A stretch of 64,000 nt of DNA from Moritella sp. Urea-trap-13 (GCF_002836355.1 NZ_PJCA01000001.1:248001-312000), one strand, 5' to 3'; numbered from the stretch's first letter, positions 1-13,063 are shown. Program-made: numbers and translations. The notes: a model not told the origin generated them from the letters alone.

Positions 1-181
1 CGTATAATAGAGACATGATGGCGACTTGTAAATATCAACAAGCTAAAAATTGATAGCAAACGTTTTAAGCGTTTACTTTTCATTCGCTTCGCGCTGTAAT
101 TCGACGATACAACACAATAACAAGTAACAGCAGAAAGCTGCTGTCGAACATAACACCGGTATTTATCATTAAAGGTGCAAC

Positions 182-796
182 ATGGATAAACAAGCAGTCA
201 AAATTACGCTCTATCGCTGGGCTGGTAATTGGGGACCTTTTCACATTAAGATCCCTTGTGGCGAATGCGCACTAACCAAAGATATTGTCTTGGATACCCT
301 AAAAAATGAATTAGGTGGTATTCCGGTCGAGCTAGAAATTAAAGACTGGTTAAATGAATGGTGGCAACCGATGCTTAAAGGTGGTTGGCATGCCCCTATC
401 GTCATGGTTGCAGATAAGGTGATCAGTCAGGGTCGCGCATTAAACCGCGGCGTATTAACCCAAGCCGTAATCGAAGCACATTCCCAACAAGTACCCATCA
501 CAGGTCAGCACATTTTTGGCAAGCAAAACTGCCCGCATTGCCAACGCGCGAAAACATACTTACAACAAGCGAATATCGAATACATCTATCATGATGTGAT
601 CACCAGTCCTCGCGCCCTTTATGAAATGCTCTCGAGAGTAAAGCCGTTAATCGATCCTAAACAACCGGTGACAGTACCGCAGATATGGATAGACGGGCAT
701 TATGTTGGCGGCGCAGATGAGTTAAGTAGTATCGTAAAACAAGATGTAGAGGCAAATACAGAACGCGGGCAATGCTCCTTGTCTGAGAAGTTATGA
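182..796 (+). CDS. Two-domain glutaredoxin-like protein
   Basis: The C-terminal half (about residues 105-190) is a glutaredoxin fold: a CPHC redox site at about residues 117-120, then TVPQIWIDG and a GG turn, the usual cis-proline and glutathione-binding elements. The N-terminal 100 residues carry a CGEC pair and look like a second, divergent thioredoxin-like region, but I cannot name a family for it. At 204 aa it is more than twice the length of a classical glutaredoxin. A cytoplasmic thiol-disulfide or glutathione-dependent role is inferred; the substrate is unknown. The start is supported by AAAGGTG a few bases upstream of the ATG. It stands alone, followed by the tRNA-Ser gene on the other strand. 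Confidence 0.75.
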   Translation: MDKQAVKITLYRWAGNWGPFHIKIPCGECALTKDIVLDTLKNELGGIPVELEIKDWLNEWWQPMLKGGWHAPIVMVADKVISQGRALNRGVLTQAVIEAHSQQVPITGQHIFGKQNCPHCQRAKTYLQQANIEYIYHDVITSPRALYEMLSRVKPLIDPKQPVTVPQIWIDGHYVGGADELSSIVKQDVEANTERGQCSLSEKL

Positions 797-848
797 GGGT
801 TGTGAGAGGTAACGAAAGTTATAAAAGTACTGATAAAGGCTAAAATGC

Positions 849-878
849 AAAAAAGGCGCTATCTTTGCAGATAGCGCC
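849..878 (-). terminator. Rho-independent terminator of tRNA-Ser
   Basis: A ten-pair stem (GGCGCTATCT / AGATAGCGCC) with a four-base loop is followed on the minus strand by six T residues. It lies 15 bases past the tRNA 3' end, so it most likely ends the tRNA transcript. Confidence 0.75.
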
Positions 879-892
879 CTTCTCTATATAGA

Positions 893-983
893 TGGCGGAG
901 GAGGAGAGATTTGAACTCTCGAGGAGCTATTAACCCCTGCTGGTTTTCAAGACCAGTGCATTCGGCCACTCTGCCACCCCTCC
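893..983 (-). tRNA. serT: tRNA-Ser (anticodon UGA)
   Basis: On the minus strand the gene starts GGAGGGGTGGCAGAGTGG and ends with an encoded CCA. The seven-base acceptor arm pairs fully with one G-U. The anticodon stem CTGGT/ACCAG encloses the loop CTTGAAA, giving anticodon TGA, which reads UCA and other UCN serine codons. The long variable arm typical of class II tRNAs lies between the anticodon and T arms, explaining the 91-nt length. In E. coli serT also neighbours yccA and tusE, which supports the identity. Confidence 0.95.
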
Positions 984-1175
984 GCAGCAATGGAGCGTAT
1001 AATACAGAGTTTGAAAAAAAGATAAAGTGTTTTAAAAAATTAATCAAATTTTTAAGTCAAAAGGCTTGTTTTTAACTTATTTGACTATAAATTAACTACA
1101 TTGTCATAATATGTCGGAACTTTAGGGTATACTGATACTCTAACTGGCAGTGTTAATTATTAAGGAACAGACACA

Positions 1176-1838
1176 ATGCAACAACGTACGATTCAGACTC
1201 AGTCGCAAACAAGCGTACTAGCGACCAATAAGGTACTTCGAAATACCTATATGCTATTAGCGATGACACTCGCGTTTTCAGCGATAATTGCTGCTGCAGT
1301 AGTAACATTAAACTTACCTGCGCCTGGCTTTATCATTACCCTTGTTGGTGTATACGGTTTAATGTACTTAACAGAAAAGAACCGTAATAACTCAATGGGT
1401 ATTTTATTTGTATTCCTATTCACTGGTTTCTTAGGTTATACGGTTGGCCCATTAATTAACATGTACATAGGTGCAGGTATGGGTGACATTGTTGTATTAG
1501 CCTTTGCTGGTACTGCATTTACTTTCTTTGGTTTGTCTGCATACGTGCTGACAACGAAAAAAGATATGTCTTTCCTAAGCGGCATGATGACAGCAGGCTT
1601 TGTAGTATTAATCGTTGCTATGATTGGTAACATCTTCCTACAAATCCCAGCACTTAGCCTAGCTATCAGTTCAATGTTCATCTTGTTCTCATCAGGTGCT
1701 ATCTTGATGCAAACAAGCTCGATCATTAAAGGTGGCGAAACGAGCTACATTTCTGCAACGGTAACTATCTTTGTATCACTGTATAATATCTTTATTAGCT
1801 TACTGCAAATCCTAGGTGTTATGAATAGCGATGACTAA
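1176..1838 (+). CDS. yccA: YccA, Bax inhibitor-1 family membrane protein
   Basis: The 220-aa product has about seven hydrophobic segments after a short polar N-terminus and ends in a charged SDD tail, as in the Bax inhibitor-1/YccA family. In E. coli, YccA binds the membrane protease FtsH and modulates its degradation of SecY and other membrane proteins; the same role is inferred here from family, length and synteny with serT and tusE. An AAGGAACAG ribosome-binding site precedes the ATG, and a terminator closes the gene before tusE. Confidence 0.9.
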   Translation: MQQRTIQTQSQTSVLATNKVLRNTYMLLAMTLAFSAIIAAAVVTLNLPAPGFIITLVGVYGLMYLTEKNRNNSMGILFVFLFTGFLGYTVGPLINMYIGAGMGDIVVLAFAGTAFTFFGLSAYVLTTKKDMSFLSGMMTAGFVVLIVAMIGNIFLQIPALSLAISSMFILFSSGAILMQTSSIIKGGETSYISATVTIFVSLYNIFISLLQILGVMNSDD

Positions 1839-1870
1839 TTACAATTAAACTGTAATTATAAATAGTGAAA

Positions 1871-1896
1871 AGCCTCGTTTGACGAGGCTTTTTTGT
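1871..1896 (+). terminator. Rho-independent terminator after yccA
   Basis: A nine-pair stem AAGCCTCGT/ACGAGGCTT with a three-base loop runs into a T tract on the plus strand, between yccA and tusE. Confidence 0.8.
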
Positions 1897-1922
1897 TTTC
1901 CCTTTACGATTAGTTTAAACCT

Positions 1923-2252
1923 ATGTTAATTATCAACGAACAACAGATCGCTACCGACAAGCAAGGTTACCTACTTAACTCGAGTGATTGGAGTGAAGCA
2001 CTGGCACCTTTGATTGCCGAACAAGAAAGTATTGAGATGAGCCCCGCTCATTGGGAAGTGGTGCTTTTCGTGCGTAATTTCTATCTTGAATACAATACCT
2101 CCCCTGCTATTCGCGCATTAGTGAAAGCGATGGCGAAAAAGCTCGGTGCAGATAAAGGTAACAGCATTTACCTATATAAGCTGTTCCCAAAAGGCCCAGC
2201 CAAGCAAGCCACTAAAATAGCCGGCTTACCTAAACCAGCCAAATGCCTATAA
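1923..2252 (+). CDS. tusE: TusE/DsrC-family sulfur relay protein
   Basis: The 109-aa product matches the TusE/DsrC family along its length: [33 protein letters not shown] and a conserved C-terminus ending in KCL. The penultimate Cys is the sulfur-accepting residue. In E. coli, TusE takes persulfide sulfur from TusBCD and passes it to MnmA for 2-thiolation of uridine 34 in tRNA. The terminal [15 protein letters not shown] motif is almost identical to E. coli. Adjacent yccA and tRNA-Ser reproduce the enterobacterial neighbourhood. Confidence 0.93.
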   Translation: MLIINEQQIATDKQGYLLNSSDWSEALAPLIAEQESIEMSPAHWEVVLFVRNFYLEYNTSPAIRALVKAMAKKLGADKGNSIYLYKLFPKGPAKQATKIAGLPKPAKCL

Positions 2253-2352
2253 ATAACCTCTTTAAAGAGTGTCTGCAAATGTGTCATAAATAGGCCTGTA
2301 ATCTGTGCCTATAAAAAGAGCCTTTCATTAGCTCGCTAATAAACACAGAAAT

Positions 2353-2398
2353 AAAAAAGCCCCGCTTAGTTATCGTCATAACTAAGCGGGGCTTTTTT
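2353..2398. terminator. Bidirectional terminator between tusE and serS
   Basis: A nearly perfect 20-base inverted repeat (AAAAAAGCCCCGCTTAGTTA and its complement) has A/T tracts at both ends. It can end both the plus-strand tusE and the minus-strand serS transcripts, which converge here. Confidence 0.85.
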
Positions 2399-2439
2399 AT
2401 TTGTTACTCAGTCTAATCGACCATCTGTAGCACGCTAGG

Positions 2440-3729
<1,290 letters not shown>

Positions 3730-3871
3730 TTACCTACTCTGCTTGTTTTATTTCGACCTGAGTACGATTTCCTTGCACTGGGTCAGGAATATCTGTGGGT
3801 GTTATTAACACATATTATTTTAACGTGTATTTACACTTTCATCACGGCTTTTATACTTAAAATACGGGTCT

Positions 3872-4255
3872 TTATGCTCGAAATACTAAGCGCATACCTA
3901 AATATGCAACAAAAATACACACGAATACGTTTAAAGACACATTTAGGCCTGCTTTTAACCACTGCCCATCTTGTAACAACAACAAGGAATCCATCGAGAA
4001 TGTCGAAAATGTCGTCAGTGCACCTAAGAAACCTAAACCAATAAGTTGTCGCCAAGGTGTTTCAGCAATCAGGTTGTCATCGAGTAAGGCAAATAGTATC
4101 CCCATTAACAACGAGCCTAAAATATTGACGATAAGCGTGCCGTACGGAAAACCTTTACCTAACACTGCCGTTGCAGTTTGAGCTATAAAAGTACGTAATA
4201 CTGCCCCAGTTGCACCACCGAGTGCCACAAAACCGTATAATGCTAAATTATTCAT
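3872..4255 (-). CDS. crcB: Fluoride channel CrcB/Fluc
   Basis: A 127-aa protein with four hydrophobic helices. It has the Fluc signatures GGATGAVLR near the N-terminus, GTLIVNILGS (pore Asn) in helix 2 and GALTTFSTFS in helix 3, where the phenylalanines and the sodium-binding turn sit. Dual-topology Fluc dimers export fluoride across the inner membrane. The gene lies 14 bp after rarA on the same strand and is probably cotranscribed with it. I see no fluoride riboswitch in that short gap. Confidence 0.93.
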   Translation of the reverse strand: MNNLALYGFVALGGATGAVLRTFIAQTATAVLGKGFPYGTLIVNILGSLLMGILFALLDDNLIAETPWRQLIGLGFLGALTTFSTFSMDSLLLLQDGQWLKAGLNVSLNVFVCIFVAYLGMRLVFRA

Positions 4256-4269
4256 TGATAATACCGTCG

Positions 4270-5607
4270 TTATTTATAGCGTTTTCTTGGACTGTTAATA
4301 TCGAGCTGATGTAAGTAATCAAGTTTTTGCTTAATTTGCTTTTCAACACCGCGATCGACAGGATGATATAGCTTGATACCTTGCAATGCTTCCGGCATAT
4401 AACATTCACCCGGCGCATACGCCCCTACTTCATCATGGGCATAACGATAGTCATCACCATAACCAAGATCGGACATCAATTTGGTTGGGGCATTACGTAA
4501 ATGCATAGGGACATCAAAGTCTGGCTGCTCTTGTACCATCATCTTCGCTTGGGAAAATGCGGTATAAACCGCGTTACTCTTGGCTGCAGATGCAAGGTAT
4601 ACAATCGCTTGAGCAATCGCACGTTCACCTTCATATGCACCAACACGGCTAAAGCAATCCCATGCCGATACTGCAACTTGCATCGCTCTTGGGTCAGCAT
4701 TACCAATATCTTCAGAGGCAATAGCGAGTAAACGGCGGGCAACATGCAGTGGGTCACAGCCACCAGCTAACATACGTGCAAACCAATATAATGCCGCATC
4801 CGGTGATGAACCGCGAATGGATTTATGTAGTGCAGACATCAGGTCATAATAAAGCTCACCTTTATTATCAAAACTATTCACCTTACGGCCAACAACAGAC
4901 ATCAATCTTTCCAGCGAGATCAGCTTGCCTTGACCTTCGTCTTCAGCCATGTCATTTAACAGTTCAAGGTAATTGAGGCTCTTTCTAGCATCACCATCAA
5001 CCAATTCGCAGAGTTTTTCTTTTACACCCGGCGCAAAGTTAAACTTCACATTAGCCAGTCCACGTTCATCCGTTAACGCTTGCTCCACAACTTGTTGTAT
5101 TTCATCTGCCGTTAATTTTTTCAGTACATAGACACGCGCACGTGAGAGCAAAGCGTTATTGAGTTCAAATGACGGGTTTTCGGTTGTCGCGCCAATAAAG
5201 ATAATAGTGCCATCTTCAATATGCGGTAAAAAGGCATCTTGTTGGCTTTTATTAAAGCGATGCACTTCATCGACAAACAAGATGGTACGGAAACCTTGAA
5301 TGGCATTATCTTTGGCTTTTTCTATCGCTAAACGGATATCTTTGATACCCGAGGTAACAGCATGCACACGCTCAACTTTCGCATCACAATAATGCGCAAT
5401 CATTTCTGCGATGGTGGTTTTGCCTGTACCAGGAGGTCCCCATAAAATCATTGAATGGGCATGACCTGCTAATAGCGCTCGGTGTAAGGGTTTACCTTCA
5501 CCTAGAATGTGCGTTTGACCAATATATTGCGACATTTTTTGTGGTCGCATTCTGGCGGCTAACGGTTGAAAATCGGGACTAAAATCAAGTGACATCGTAT
5601 TATTCAT
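4270..5607 (-). CDS. rarA: Replication-associated recombination protein RarA (MgsA)
   Basis: A 445-aa AAA+ ATPase related to clamp-loader subunits and eukaryotic WRNIP1. Walker A is GPPGTGKTT (about residues 57-65), Walker [19 protein letters not shown], sensor 1 [12 protein letters not shown]. The C-terminal tetramerisation region includes [18 protein letters not shown] and [15 protein letters not shown]. RarA acts at stalled replication forks and at single-strand/double-strand junctions. The start codon overlaps the lolA stop by one base (TAATG), implying translational coupling in the ftsK-lolA-rarA operon. An internal ATG four codons on is also possible. Confidence 0.95.
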   Translation of the reverse strand: MNNTMSLDFSPDFQPLAARMRPQKMSQYIGQTHILGEGKPLHRALLAGHAHSMILWGPPGTGKTTIAEMIAHYCDAKVERVHAVTSGIKDIRLAIEKAKDNAIQGFRTILFVDEVHRFNKSQQDAFLPHIEDGTIIFIGATTENPSFELNNALLSRARVYVLKKLTADEIQQVVEQALTDERGLANVKFNFAPGVKEKLCELVDGDARKSLNYLELLNDMAEDEGQGKLISLERLMSVVGRKVNSFDNKGELYYDLMSALHKSIRGSSPDAALYWFARMLAGGCDPLHVARRLLAIASEDIGNADPRAMQVAVSAWDCFSRVGAYEGERAIAQAIVYLASAAKSNAVYTAFSQAKMMVQEQPDFDVPMHLRNAPTKLMSDLGYGDDYRYAHDEVGAYAPGECYMPEALQGIKLYHPVDRGVEKQIKQKLDYLHQLDINSPRKRYK

Positions 5608-6227
5608 TAGCGTTGGTCATCTATATCTGTATCTTCCGGGATAATAAAATTAAACAACGCAGGATCCATCTTGTTCATTGTCTTATGATTTGTTAACGCA
5701 AATTGGCTGTTTTGGCCTTGTTGCTCTTGTACCGAGAACTGGGCTATTTCACCTTGTTTAAATTGTAAGGTGAAGATCGCTGCAGCAGGATCATTTGGGG
5801 TAATAACCGTGTAAATACCGGCTTGTTTGGTGACTCGATACGTTTCCCATGCTGCTTGCTGAGCACCCGCAATTAACATGAAGGGTGTATTGGCAATAGC
5901 ATCTTTAAGTGTGTAAATACTAACTTGTTCAACAAACGGGTTATAAAACCACAGGCTTTCACCATTCGATACGATCAATTGTTCATCCGGCGACGTCGTT
6001 TCCCAGCGGAATTGATTGGGACGTTGTAACTGCATCAATCCCTGTGCAGTAGCCAGGTTATCACCCTCAGCTGACGTGACTATTTGCGTAAAGTCAGCGC
6101 TAAATGGCTTTAACTGAGTTAGTTGACTTTGTAGTTCTTGTTTTACGCTTTGCGCATGCGTTAGCATAGAGGCAGTCATTAGCACTGCTGTTACGACGAT
6201 TTTTTTAAATGACATGTTGTTTCTCAT
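5607..6227 (-). CDS. lolA: Outer-membrane lipoprotein carrier LolA
   Basis: LolA accepts lipoproteins from the LolCDE complex and ferries them across the periplasm to LolB. The 206-aa precursor has a signal peptide (residues 1-25, cleavage near THA-QS). The mature part shows the LolA pattern [28 protein letters not shown] and [15 protein letters not shown]. It begins three bases after the ftsK stop, with its Shine-Dalgarno sequence (AAAGGA) inside the end of ftsK, so it is translationally linked to ftsK. Confidence 0.95.
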   Translation of the reverse strand: MRNNMSFKKIVVTAVLMTASMLTHAQSVKQELQSQLTQLKPFSADFTQIVTSAEGDNLATAQGLMQLQRPNQFRWETTSPDEQLIVSNGESLWFYNPFVEQVSIYTLKDAIANTPFMLIAGAQQAAWETYRVTKQAGIYTVITPNDPAAAIFTLQFKQGEIAQFSVQEQQGQNSQFALTNHKTMNKMDPALFNFIIPEDTDIDDQR

Positions 6228-6230
6228 AAA

Positions 6231-8879
6231 TTAATCCTTTGGTGGCGGTGGCGCCAATACTTCTCGATTACCGTTATGTCCTGGTGAACTCACAATGCCC
6301 TGCACTTCCATCTCTTCGACGATACGTGCAGCACGGTTATAACCGATTTTAAATTTACGTTGTACGCCCGATACTGAACCTCGGCGCGTTTCTGTAACAT
6401 GATATACCGCTTGATCAAATAGCTCATCGACATCTGATGAACCTTCTGCAACCTCACCTGGCAATAAGCTATCAGCCGTTGCTTCACCATGTAAAATTTC
6501 TTCCACATAATTCGGCGCACCACGTAATTTCCAATCTGCAACCACACGATGTACTTCATGGTCATCAACAAATGCGCCATGCACACGAATTGGTACACTG
6601 GTGCCAGCTGGCTGATACAACATATCACCCATACCCAGCAGCGTTTCAGCGCCGCCTTGATCAAGAATAGTGCGTGAATCAATTTTGCTTGATACTTGGA
6701 ACGCAATACGTGTGGGAATATTGGCTTTAATCAAACCTGTGATCACATCTACAGAAGGACGTTGGGTTGCTAAGATCAAGTGGATACCAGCAGCACGGGC
6801 CTTTTGGGCAATACGGGCTATTAGCTCTTCAACCTTTTTACCGACAATCATCATCATGTCAGCAAATTCATCAACTACGACCACGATAGACGGCAGTTTA
6901 GTTAACGCTGGCGCTGTTGCATCCATACTGTCACCCGGTTTCCATAATGGATCGAGTATTGGCTGACCAGCATCAATCGCTTGTTGTATTTTACTATTAA
7001 AACCAGCGAGATTACGTACACCAACCGCTGATAATAATTTATAACGACGTTCCATTTCACCAACACACCAACGCAACGCGTTTGCGGCATCTTTCATGTC
7101 AGTAACAACTTCAGTTAATAAATGTGGGATACCTTCGTACACCGAAAGTTCCAACATTTTTGGATCGATCATGATCATGCGCACTTCTTCTGGCGATGCT
7201 TTATACAGCAAACTCATGATCATCACGTTCACACCAACCGATTTACCCGAACCCGTGGTACCCGCGACGAGTAGATGTGGCATTTTAGCCAAATCAACAA
7301 CCACAGATTCTCCGGCAATATCATGACCTAATACCATTGATGTTTTTGACTTCGCGTCCATAAATGATGGACTCGACATCACATCTGAAAGGAACACAGT
7401 TTCTCGGTATTTGTTCGGCAACTCGAGACCAATAACCGATTTACCTGGAATAACTTCAACAACGCGTACACTCATTGCTGACAGTGAACGAGCTAAATCT
7501 TTCGATAATGCCGAGATCTTACTGACTTTAATACCCGGTGCTAAATCAAGTTCAAAACGGGTAATAACAGGCCCTGGATGGACATCAACCACTTTCGCTT
7601 TAATATTAAACTCGAGCAGCTTTTCTTCAACTAAACGGGCGACATGATCTAACTCTGCTTGCGAGATTGGATTGGCTTTTTTATTTGGTTTATCTAATAA
7701 CTCTAAACCAGGTAGTAAGGTCACTGGTTTTTCTTTGAATTGTAGCTGATTAGTTGAGACCACTTGGTCACCAACAATTTCGAAACCATTACCTGTGCCG
7801 TTATTATTAATCTGGAATACCGGCGCCAGTGCGGGTTCACCTTGCTGTTCGATAATCTGCTCGGCAATAGTCTGTTCCACACTACCTTGTTGATTCATGC
7901 TTTGTTGATTAATATCGGCGGTATTAAAGCTACTCACATCAATCACATTGCTGTTATTAACCTGTGCAAAGTCATGTTCAAACTCATCGTCTGTATCTGT
8001 GGCTGAGTCATTAAAATGGCTATTATCAAAATCGGACGTATCGAAAGCCGACATTGAGGGTTCTTGTCGTGAAGCTGCATTATCCACCGCTGTAAATGAC
8101 ATGTTAGTAATGTCATCCTCTGCAGTAACTTGTTCTGACTCTAATGGGGCCGAGTCTATTGGTGGCGCTGATACCAGGCTTGAATTGAGTTTCGGTTCAT
8201 CATATTCGACAGCAGTAGCATCTTTACTTGGTGTTTTAGTAAATTGTTTTGCCGTTAATTTTTTTACTTTAGTAAGGATAAATTGACCCGCGTTAATGGC
8301 GCTAGCACCAAGCATATCGACAATGGTCAGCCAAGAAATACCCGTTAGTAAGGTAAAACCAATAGCAACAAAACTTAATAAGATAAGCGTTGAGCCTAAT
8401 ACCCCAAATAGTTCACTAATTGCTTGTTCAATCACATCACCAATTAAACCACCTGATGAAAAATAATACAGGTCATCAAAGTTAACCGATGCCAGACCAC
8501 ACAAGCCGATTAGTAGTAATAATGCGCCGATCATACGTAAACCGACGGTAAAAAAGTCGATTTCATCAAGCTGTCTTGGACGCCAAAATATAAACCAAGC
8601 AAATGCTACAAATGCTAGGGGTATGGCAAACGCATAAAGGCCAAAGGTAAAAAACAGCACATCACCAGTCCATGCACCTAATGAGCCAGCCGCATTTTTC
8701 ACAGGGCCTTGCCAACTCGTTTGCGACCATGATGGATCAGCTGGATCAAAAGTCACTAATGCAACCATTGCATAACAAGCAATAAAGGTAGAAAAAATGA
8801 ATCCGACTTCGAAAACGCGCTGAATACCAGATAATGGCGCAAGGTATTTGGATGGAATGGCTAAATTAAATTTGTTCAT
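6231..8879 (-). CDS. ftsK: DNA translocase FtsK
   Basis: FtsK anchors at the septum and pumps chromosome ends to the dif site, where it activates XerCD. The 882-aa protein has an N-terminal membrane domain (four or five helices within residues 20-190), an acidic low-complexity linker (about 220-380) that is short compared with E. coli, and a motor domain with Walker [13 protein letters not shown] (about residue 540) and Walker [13 protein letters not shown] (about 665). The C-terminal gamma winged helix (from about 810) includes [20 protein letters not shown], used for reading KOPS. Gene order lrp-ftsK-lolA-rarA-serS is as in E. coli. Confidence 0.96.
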   Translation of the reverse strand: MNKFNLAIPSKYLAPLSGIQRVFEVGFIFSTFIACYAMVALVTFDPADPSWSQTSWQGPVKNAAGSLGAWTGDVLFFTFGLYAFAIPLAFVAFAWFIFWRPRQLDEIDFFTVGLRMIGALLLLIGLCGLASVNFDDLYYFSSGGLIGDVIEQAISELFGVLGSTLILLSFVAIGFTLLTGISWLTIVDMLGASAINAGQFILTKVKKLTAKQFTKTPSKDATAVEYDEPKLNSSLVSAPPIDSAPLESEQVTAEDDITNMSFTAVDNAASRQEPSMSAFDTSDFDNSHFNDSATDTDDEFEHDFAQVNNSNVIDVSSFNTADINQQSMNQQGSVEQTIAEQIIEQQGEPALAPVFQINNNGTGNGFEIVGDQVVSTNQLQFKEKPVTLLPGLELLDKPNKKANPISQAELDHVARLVEEKLLEFNIKAKVVDVHPGPVITRFELDLAPGIKVSKISALSKDLARSLSAMSVRVVEVIPGKSVIGLELPNKYRETVFLSDVMSSPSFMDAKSKTSMVLGHDIAGESVVVDLAKMPHLLVAGTTGSGKSVGVNVMIMSLLYKASPEEVRMIMIDPKMLELSVYEGIPHLLTEVVTDMKDAANALRWCVGEMERRYKLLSAVGVRNLAGFNSKIQQAIDAGQPILDPLWKPGDSMDATAPALTKLPSIVVVVDEFADMMMIVGKKVEELIARIAQKARAAGIHLILATQRPSVDVITGLIKANIPTRIAFQVSSKIDSRTILDQGGAETLLGMGDMLYQPAGTSVPIRVHGAFVDDHEVHRVVADWKLRGAPNYVEEILHGEATADSLLPGEVAEGSSDVDELFDQAVYHVTETRRGSVSGVQRKFKIGYNRAARIVEEMEVQGIVSSPGHNGNREVLAPPPPKD

Positions 8880-8922
8880 CTTGATTTATGACTCTTGAAG
8901 GCGACGGTGGTACGTTATCTAC

Positions 8923-8978
8923 TACCCAAGTTACTTCAAGATGCGACATCAGCAAACCGAATTAAGGTCACTTGGGTA
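8923..8978. repeat. Short inverted-repeat element (TACCCAAGT...)
   Basis: TACCCAAGT at 8923-8931 is repeated inverted as ACTTGGGTA at 8970-8978. The left half, tacccaagttacttcaag followed by atgcga, has a diverged relative at 17794-17822 upstream of gapA (about 22 of 29 positions match). This suggests a small interspersed repeat family. Its function is unknown. Confidence 0.45.
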
Positions 8979-9006
8979 TATGAGCTATCAACTTTAAATA
9001 AATGCT

Positions 9007-9039
9007 GGAAACAAAACAAGCGGCAATATGCCGCTTGTT
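9007..9039 (-). terminator. Rho-independent terminator after lrp
   Basis: An eleven-pair stem AACAAGCGGCA/TGCCGCTTGTT with a three-base loop is followed on the minus strand by TTTGTTT. It lies about 65 bases past the lrp stop and separates lrp from ftsK. Confidence 0.75.
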
Positions 9040-9105
9040 GATTATTTATCACTTTATTTGCGTAAATCGAGGATTACGCGAAAAGATTATGTGCAATAAG
9101 TTAAA

Positions 9106-9600
9106 TTAACGCGTTTTAATAACTAAACGGTTACTTTGTTTTACTTCTTCCATCACAACATAAGTACGTGTGTCATTAACACCCGGTAAACGTAATAACG
9201 TTTCACCCAGTAAACGACGGTAAGCTGACATATCAGATACACGTGTTTTTAATAAATAATCGAAGTCGCCAGATACTAAATGACATTCTTGAATTTCTTC
9301 AAGTTCTTGAACAGCTTTGTTGAATTGCTCAAATACATCAGCAGCACCACGATTAAGCGTGATTTCAACAAAAACAAGCAATGAAGCATCCAGAAACTGT
9401 GGATTTAGAATTGCGGTATAACCTGTAATATATCCTTGGCGTTCTAAGCGTCGTACGCGCTCTAAACATGGCGTAGGGCTTAAGCCTACACGTTTAGACA
9501 ACTCTACATTGGAAATTCGGCCGTCTTTTTGTAATTCATTAAGAATGTTACGGTCGATTCGATCTAGTTCCTTCATTGGTCGAGTTTTTACTTCCATCAT
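9106..9600 (-). CDS. lrp: Leucine-responsive regulatory protein Lrp
   Basis: A global transcription factor of the feast/famine family. The 164-aa protein has an N-terminal winged helix-turn-helix (LDRIDRNILNELQKDGRISNVE, then LSKRVGLSPTPCLERVRRLE) and a C-terminal RAM/AsnC ligand-binding domain (from about residue 75, including HLVSGDFDYLLKTRV). The close match to enterobacterial Lrp and the position between ftsK and divergent trxB, as in E. coli, favour true Lrp over a specialised AsnC paralogue. Two adjacent ATG codons make the exact start uncertain by one residue. Confidence 0.94.
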   Translation of the reverse strand: MMEVKTRPMKELDRIDRNILNELQKDGRISNVELSKRVGLSPTPCLERVRRLERQGYITGYTAILNPQFLDASLLVFVEITLNRGAADVFEQFNKAVQELEEIQECHLVSGDFDYLLKTRVSDMSAYRRLLGETLLRLPGVNDTRTYVVMEEVKQSNRLVIKTR

Positions 9601-11007
<1,407 letters not shown>

Positions 11008-11022
11008 TCCGTTTATTCTGCT

Positions 11023-11050
11023 AAGGTGATACCCTCGGTATCACCTTTTT
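11023..11050 (+). terminator. Rho-independent terminator after trxB
   Basis: An eleven-pair stem AAGGTGATACC/GGTATCACCTT with a three-base loop is followed by a run of T, 15 bases past the trxB stop. Confidence 0.85.
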
Positions 11051-11078
11051 CAAGGCTCTCTTTTTCAAGACCTCCTAT

Positions 11079-11822
11079 ATGCCAATCTATTTACCCGAAC
11101 TAAACCAAGACTTAACCTTCTTTCCAGCAGTCAACACCGCGTTAACCGATCCCGATGGTTTACTAGCGATGGGTGGCGATCTTTCCCCACAACGTCTGAT
11201 TAATGCCTATCAACGCGGTATCTTTCCTTGGTTTGAAGCTGATCAACCGATTCTGTGGTGGTCACCAAGTCAACGTATGGTATTAAACCCCGGTGAGATG
11301 CATATATCGCGTAGTTTACGTAAGTCTTTTCGTCGTCAAAACTTTACCCTGTCGATTAATAACGCCTTTGCAGAAGTAATTGAATCTTGCGCAGAACCGC
11401 GTGGCTATGCCAGTGATACTTGGATAACCGAGTCCATGCAAAATGCCTATTTACAGTTGCATGATATGGGCTTTGCCCACTCCATCGAAGTATGGCAGGA
11501 CGGGCTATTAGTTGGCGGGTTATATGGTTTATATATTGGTGATATCTTCTGTGGTGAATCGATGTTCCATACCGTTACCGATGCGTCTAAAATTGCCTTT
11601 ATCGGCCTGCAGCAACAATTGGCGAGTATTGGCTGTAAATTGATTGACTGCCAATTGCATAATGAACACCTTGCGTCACTAGGTGCCTCTGAAATCAGTC
11701 GCGAAACCTTCATCACCCAGCTCAACAGCCGTAACACCACAATCAAACCTCAGCAATGGCAGCCTCAAGCGCTTGTATTAGACTTAATAAGTAAAGCCAA
11801 TACAACAGGGAGTACAATATGA
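11079..11822 (+). CDS. aat: Leucyl/phenylalanyl-tRNA--protein transferase
   Basis: Aat adds Leu or Phe from charged tRNA to N-terminal Lys or Arg, making an N-degron for ClpAP. The 247-aa protein has the family landmarks PDGLLAMGGDLSPQRLINAY, GIFPWF, ILWWSPSQRMVL and GGLYGLYIGDIFCGESMF. Its stop overlaps the start of the next gene by four bases (ATGA), so the two transferases are translationally coupled. Both act in the bacterial N-end rule pathway. Confidence 0.96.
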   Translation: MPIYLPELNQDLTFFPAVNTALTDPDGLLAMGGDLSPQRLINAYQRGIFPWFEADQPILWWSPSQRMVLNPGEMHISRSLRKSFRRQNFTLSINNAFAEVIESCAEPRGYASDTWITESMQNAYLQLHDMGFAHSIEVWQDGLLVGGLYGLYIGDIFCGESMFHTVTDASKIAFIGLQQQLASIGCKLIDCQLHNEHLASLGASEISRETFITQLNSRNTTIKPQQWQPQALVLDLISKANTTGSTI

Positions 11823-12502
11823 TTAAAGTCGCCTTAACCCCTCCCATGCCTTGCAGCTACATAAATGAGCAACAAGAACAGATCCTCGTTGTTCAAGATG
11901 ATGATTTACATAATCAAGCTGGTTATGAAGTGTTGCTGCTTAATGGCTTTCGTCGCAGTGGTAATGATGTCTATCGACCGCATTGCCAAACTTGTCAGGC
12001 CTGTCAATCAATCCGCATTGATAGTCAGCTATTTAAACCAAGTAAGAGCCAAAAACGTTTGATCAACAAAAATAAGCACCTTGAAATGCGTGTTAGCCAC
12101 CAGCCACAACCCGATTATTATCCCTTGTACGAGCGCTACATTAATACCCTGCACAGTGATGGCGCGATGTTTCCAGCTAGCCAATCGCAGTATGATGGTT
12201 TTATTACTAACGCATGGTTAACGCCCACCTTTATTGAATTTTATCTGGATGGCACGCTTATCGCGGTAGCCGTCACTGACGTGATGGCAAATAGCATGAG
12301 TGCGATGTATTGCTTTTATGACCCTGAGCTTCTCGCCCATTCCTTGGGTACCTATGCGATTTTACAGCAGCTGATTATAGCCAAACAAACAGGCAAGAAA
12401 TGGCTCTATCTCGGCTATCAAATAGATCAATGTAGCAAGATGAATTACAAGGTTAAATTTAATCCACATGAGCGCTTAGTCGCAGGAAAGTGGCAATGCT
12501 GA
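11819..12502 (+). CDS. bpt: Aspartate/glutamate leucyltransferase (Bpt/Ate family)
   Basis: A 227-aa member of the ATE1-related transferases. In Vibrio, Bpt transfers Leu to N-terminal Asp or Glu; the same reaction is inferred here. Visible features are the N-terminal CSYINEQQEQ, the cysteine cluster PHCQTCQACQSIRI (about residues 55-68) and GYQIDQCSKMNYKVKF near the C-terminus. It overlaps aat by four bases and precedes infA, the arrangement common in marine gammaproteobacteria. Older annotations call it arginyl-tRNA transferase (ate). Confidence 0.92.
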   Translation: MIKVALTPPMPCSYINEQQEQILVVQDDDLHNQAGYEVLLLNGFRRSGNDVYRPHCQTCQACQSIRIDSQLFKPSKSQKRLINKNKHLEMRVSHQPQPDYYPLYERYINTLHSDGAMFPASQSQYDGFITNAWLTPTFIEFYLDGTLIAVAVTDVMANSMSAMYCFYDPELLAHSLGTYAILQQLIIAKQTGKKWLYLGYQIDQCSKMNYKVKFNPHERLVAGKWQC

Positions 12503-12625
12503 TACCACCGAAGAGTCAATAATAAAGCGTTATTAAAAATAAAACGTAAATATCTTATCTATAATATATACAGGCCTGTGTAAATCTGGCATCATCTTGC
12601 GGTCAAATATAGCTATTATAATTAA

Positions 12626-12859
<234 letters not shown>

Positions 12860-12871
12860 TCACGAGCCTCT

Positions 12872-12900
12872 AAAAAAACCAGCGTAAGGCTGGTTTTTTT
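12872..12900 (+). terminator. Rho-independent terminator after infA
   Basis: The stem AAAACCAGC/GCTGGTTTT with a five-base loop ends in a seven-base T run just past the infA stop. Confidence 0.85.
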
Positions 12901-13063
12901 AGGTCTACGATTTACTACACTTTCAATAATTCTTTATTTAATAACCACTTAATATCAGACAGCCCACTATTCGATAACCGCTAGTCGACATCCGACTTCT
13001 CGATATCCTAACAGCTCGACATCCAACCGCACTGTCCGATATTTTATGACTAATCCTTACAGG

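Noticed and set aside
1-181. A small leader peptide frame near the left end
   Set aside because: The 12-codon frame has no ribosome-binding site or link to a regulated gene.
859-1047. 62-codon minus-strand frame
   Set aside because: It covers the tRNA-Ser gene and its terminator, so it is not a protein gene.
3872-4255. crcB inserted between rarA and serS as a sign of transfer
   Set aside because: I recall the same arrangement in related marine genera, and its composition is like that of its neighbours.
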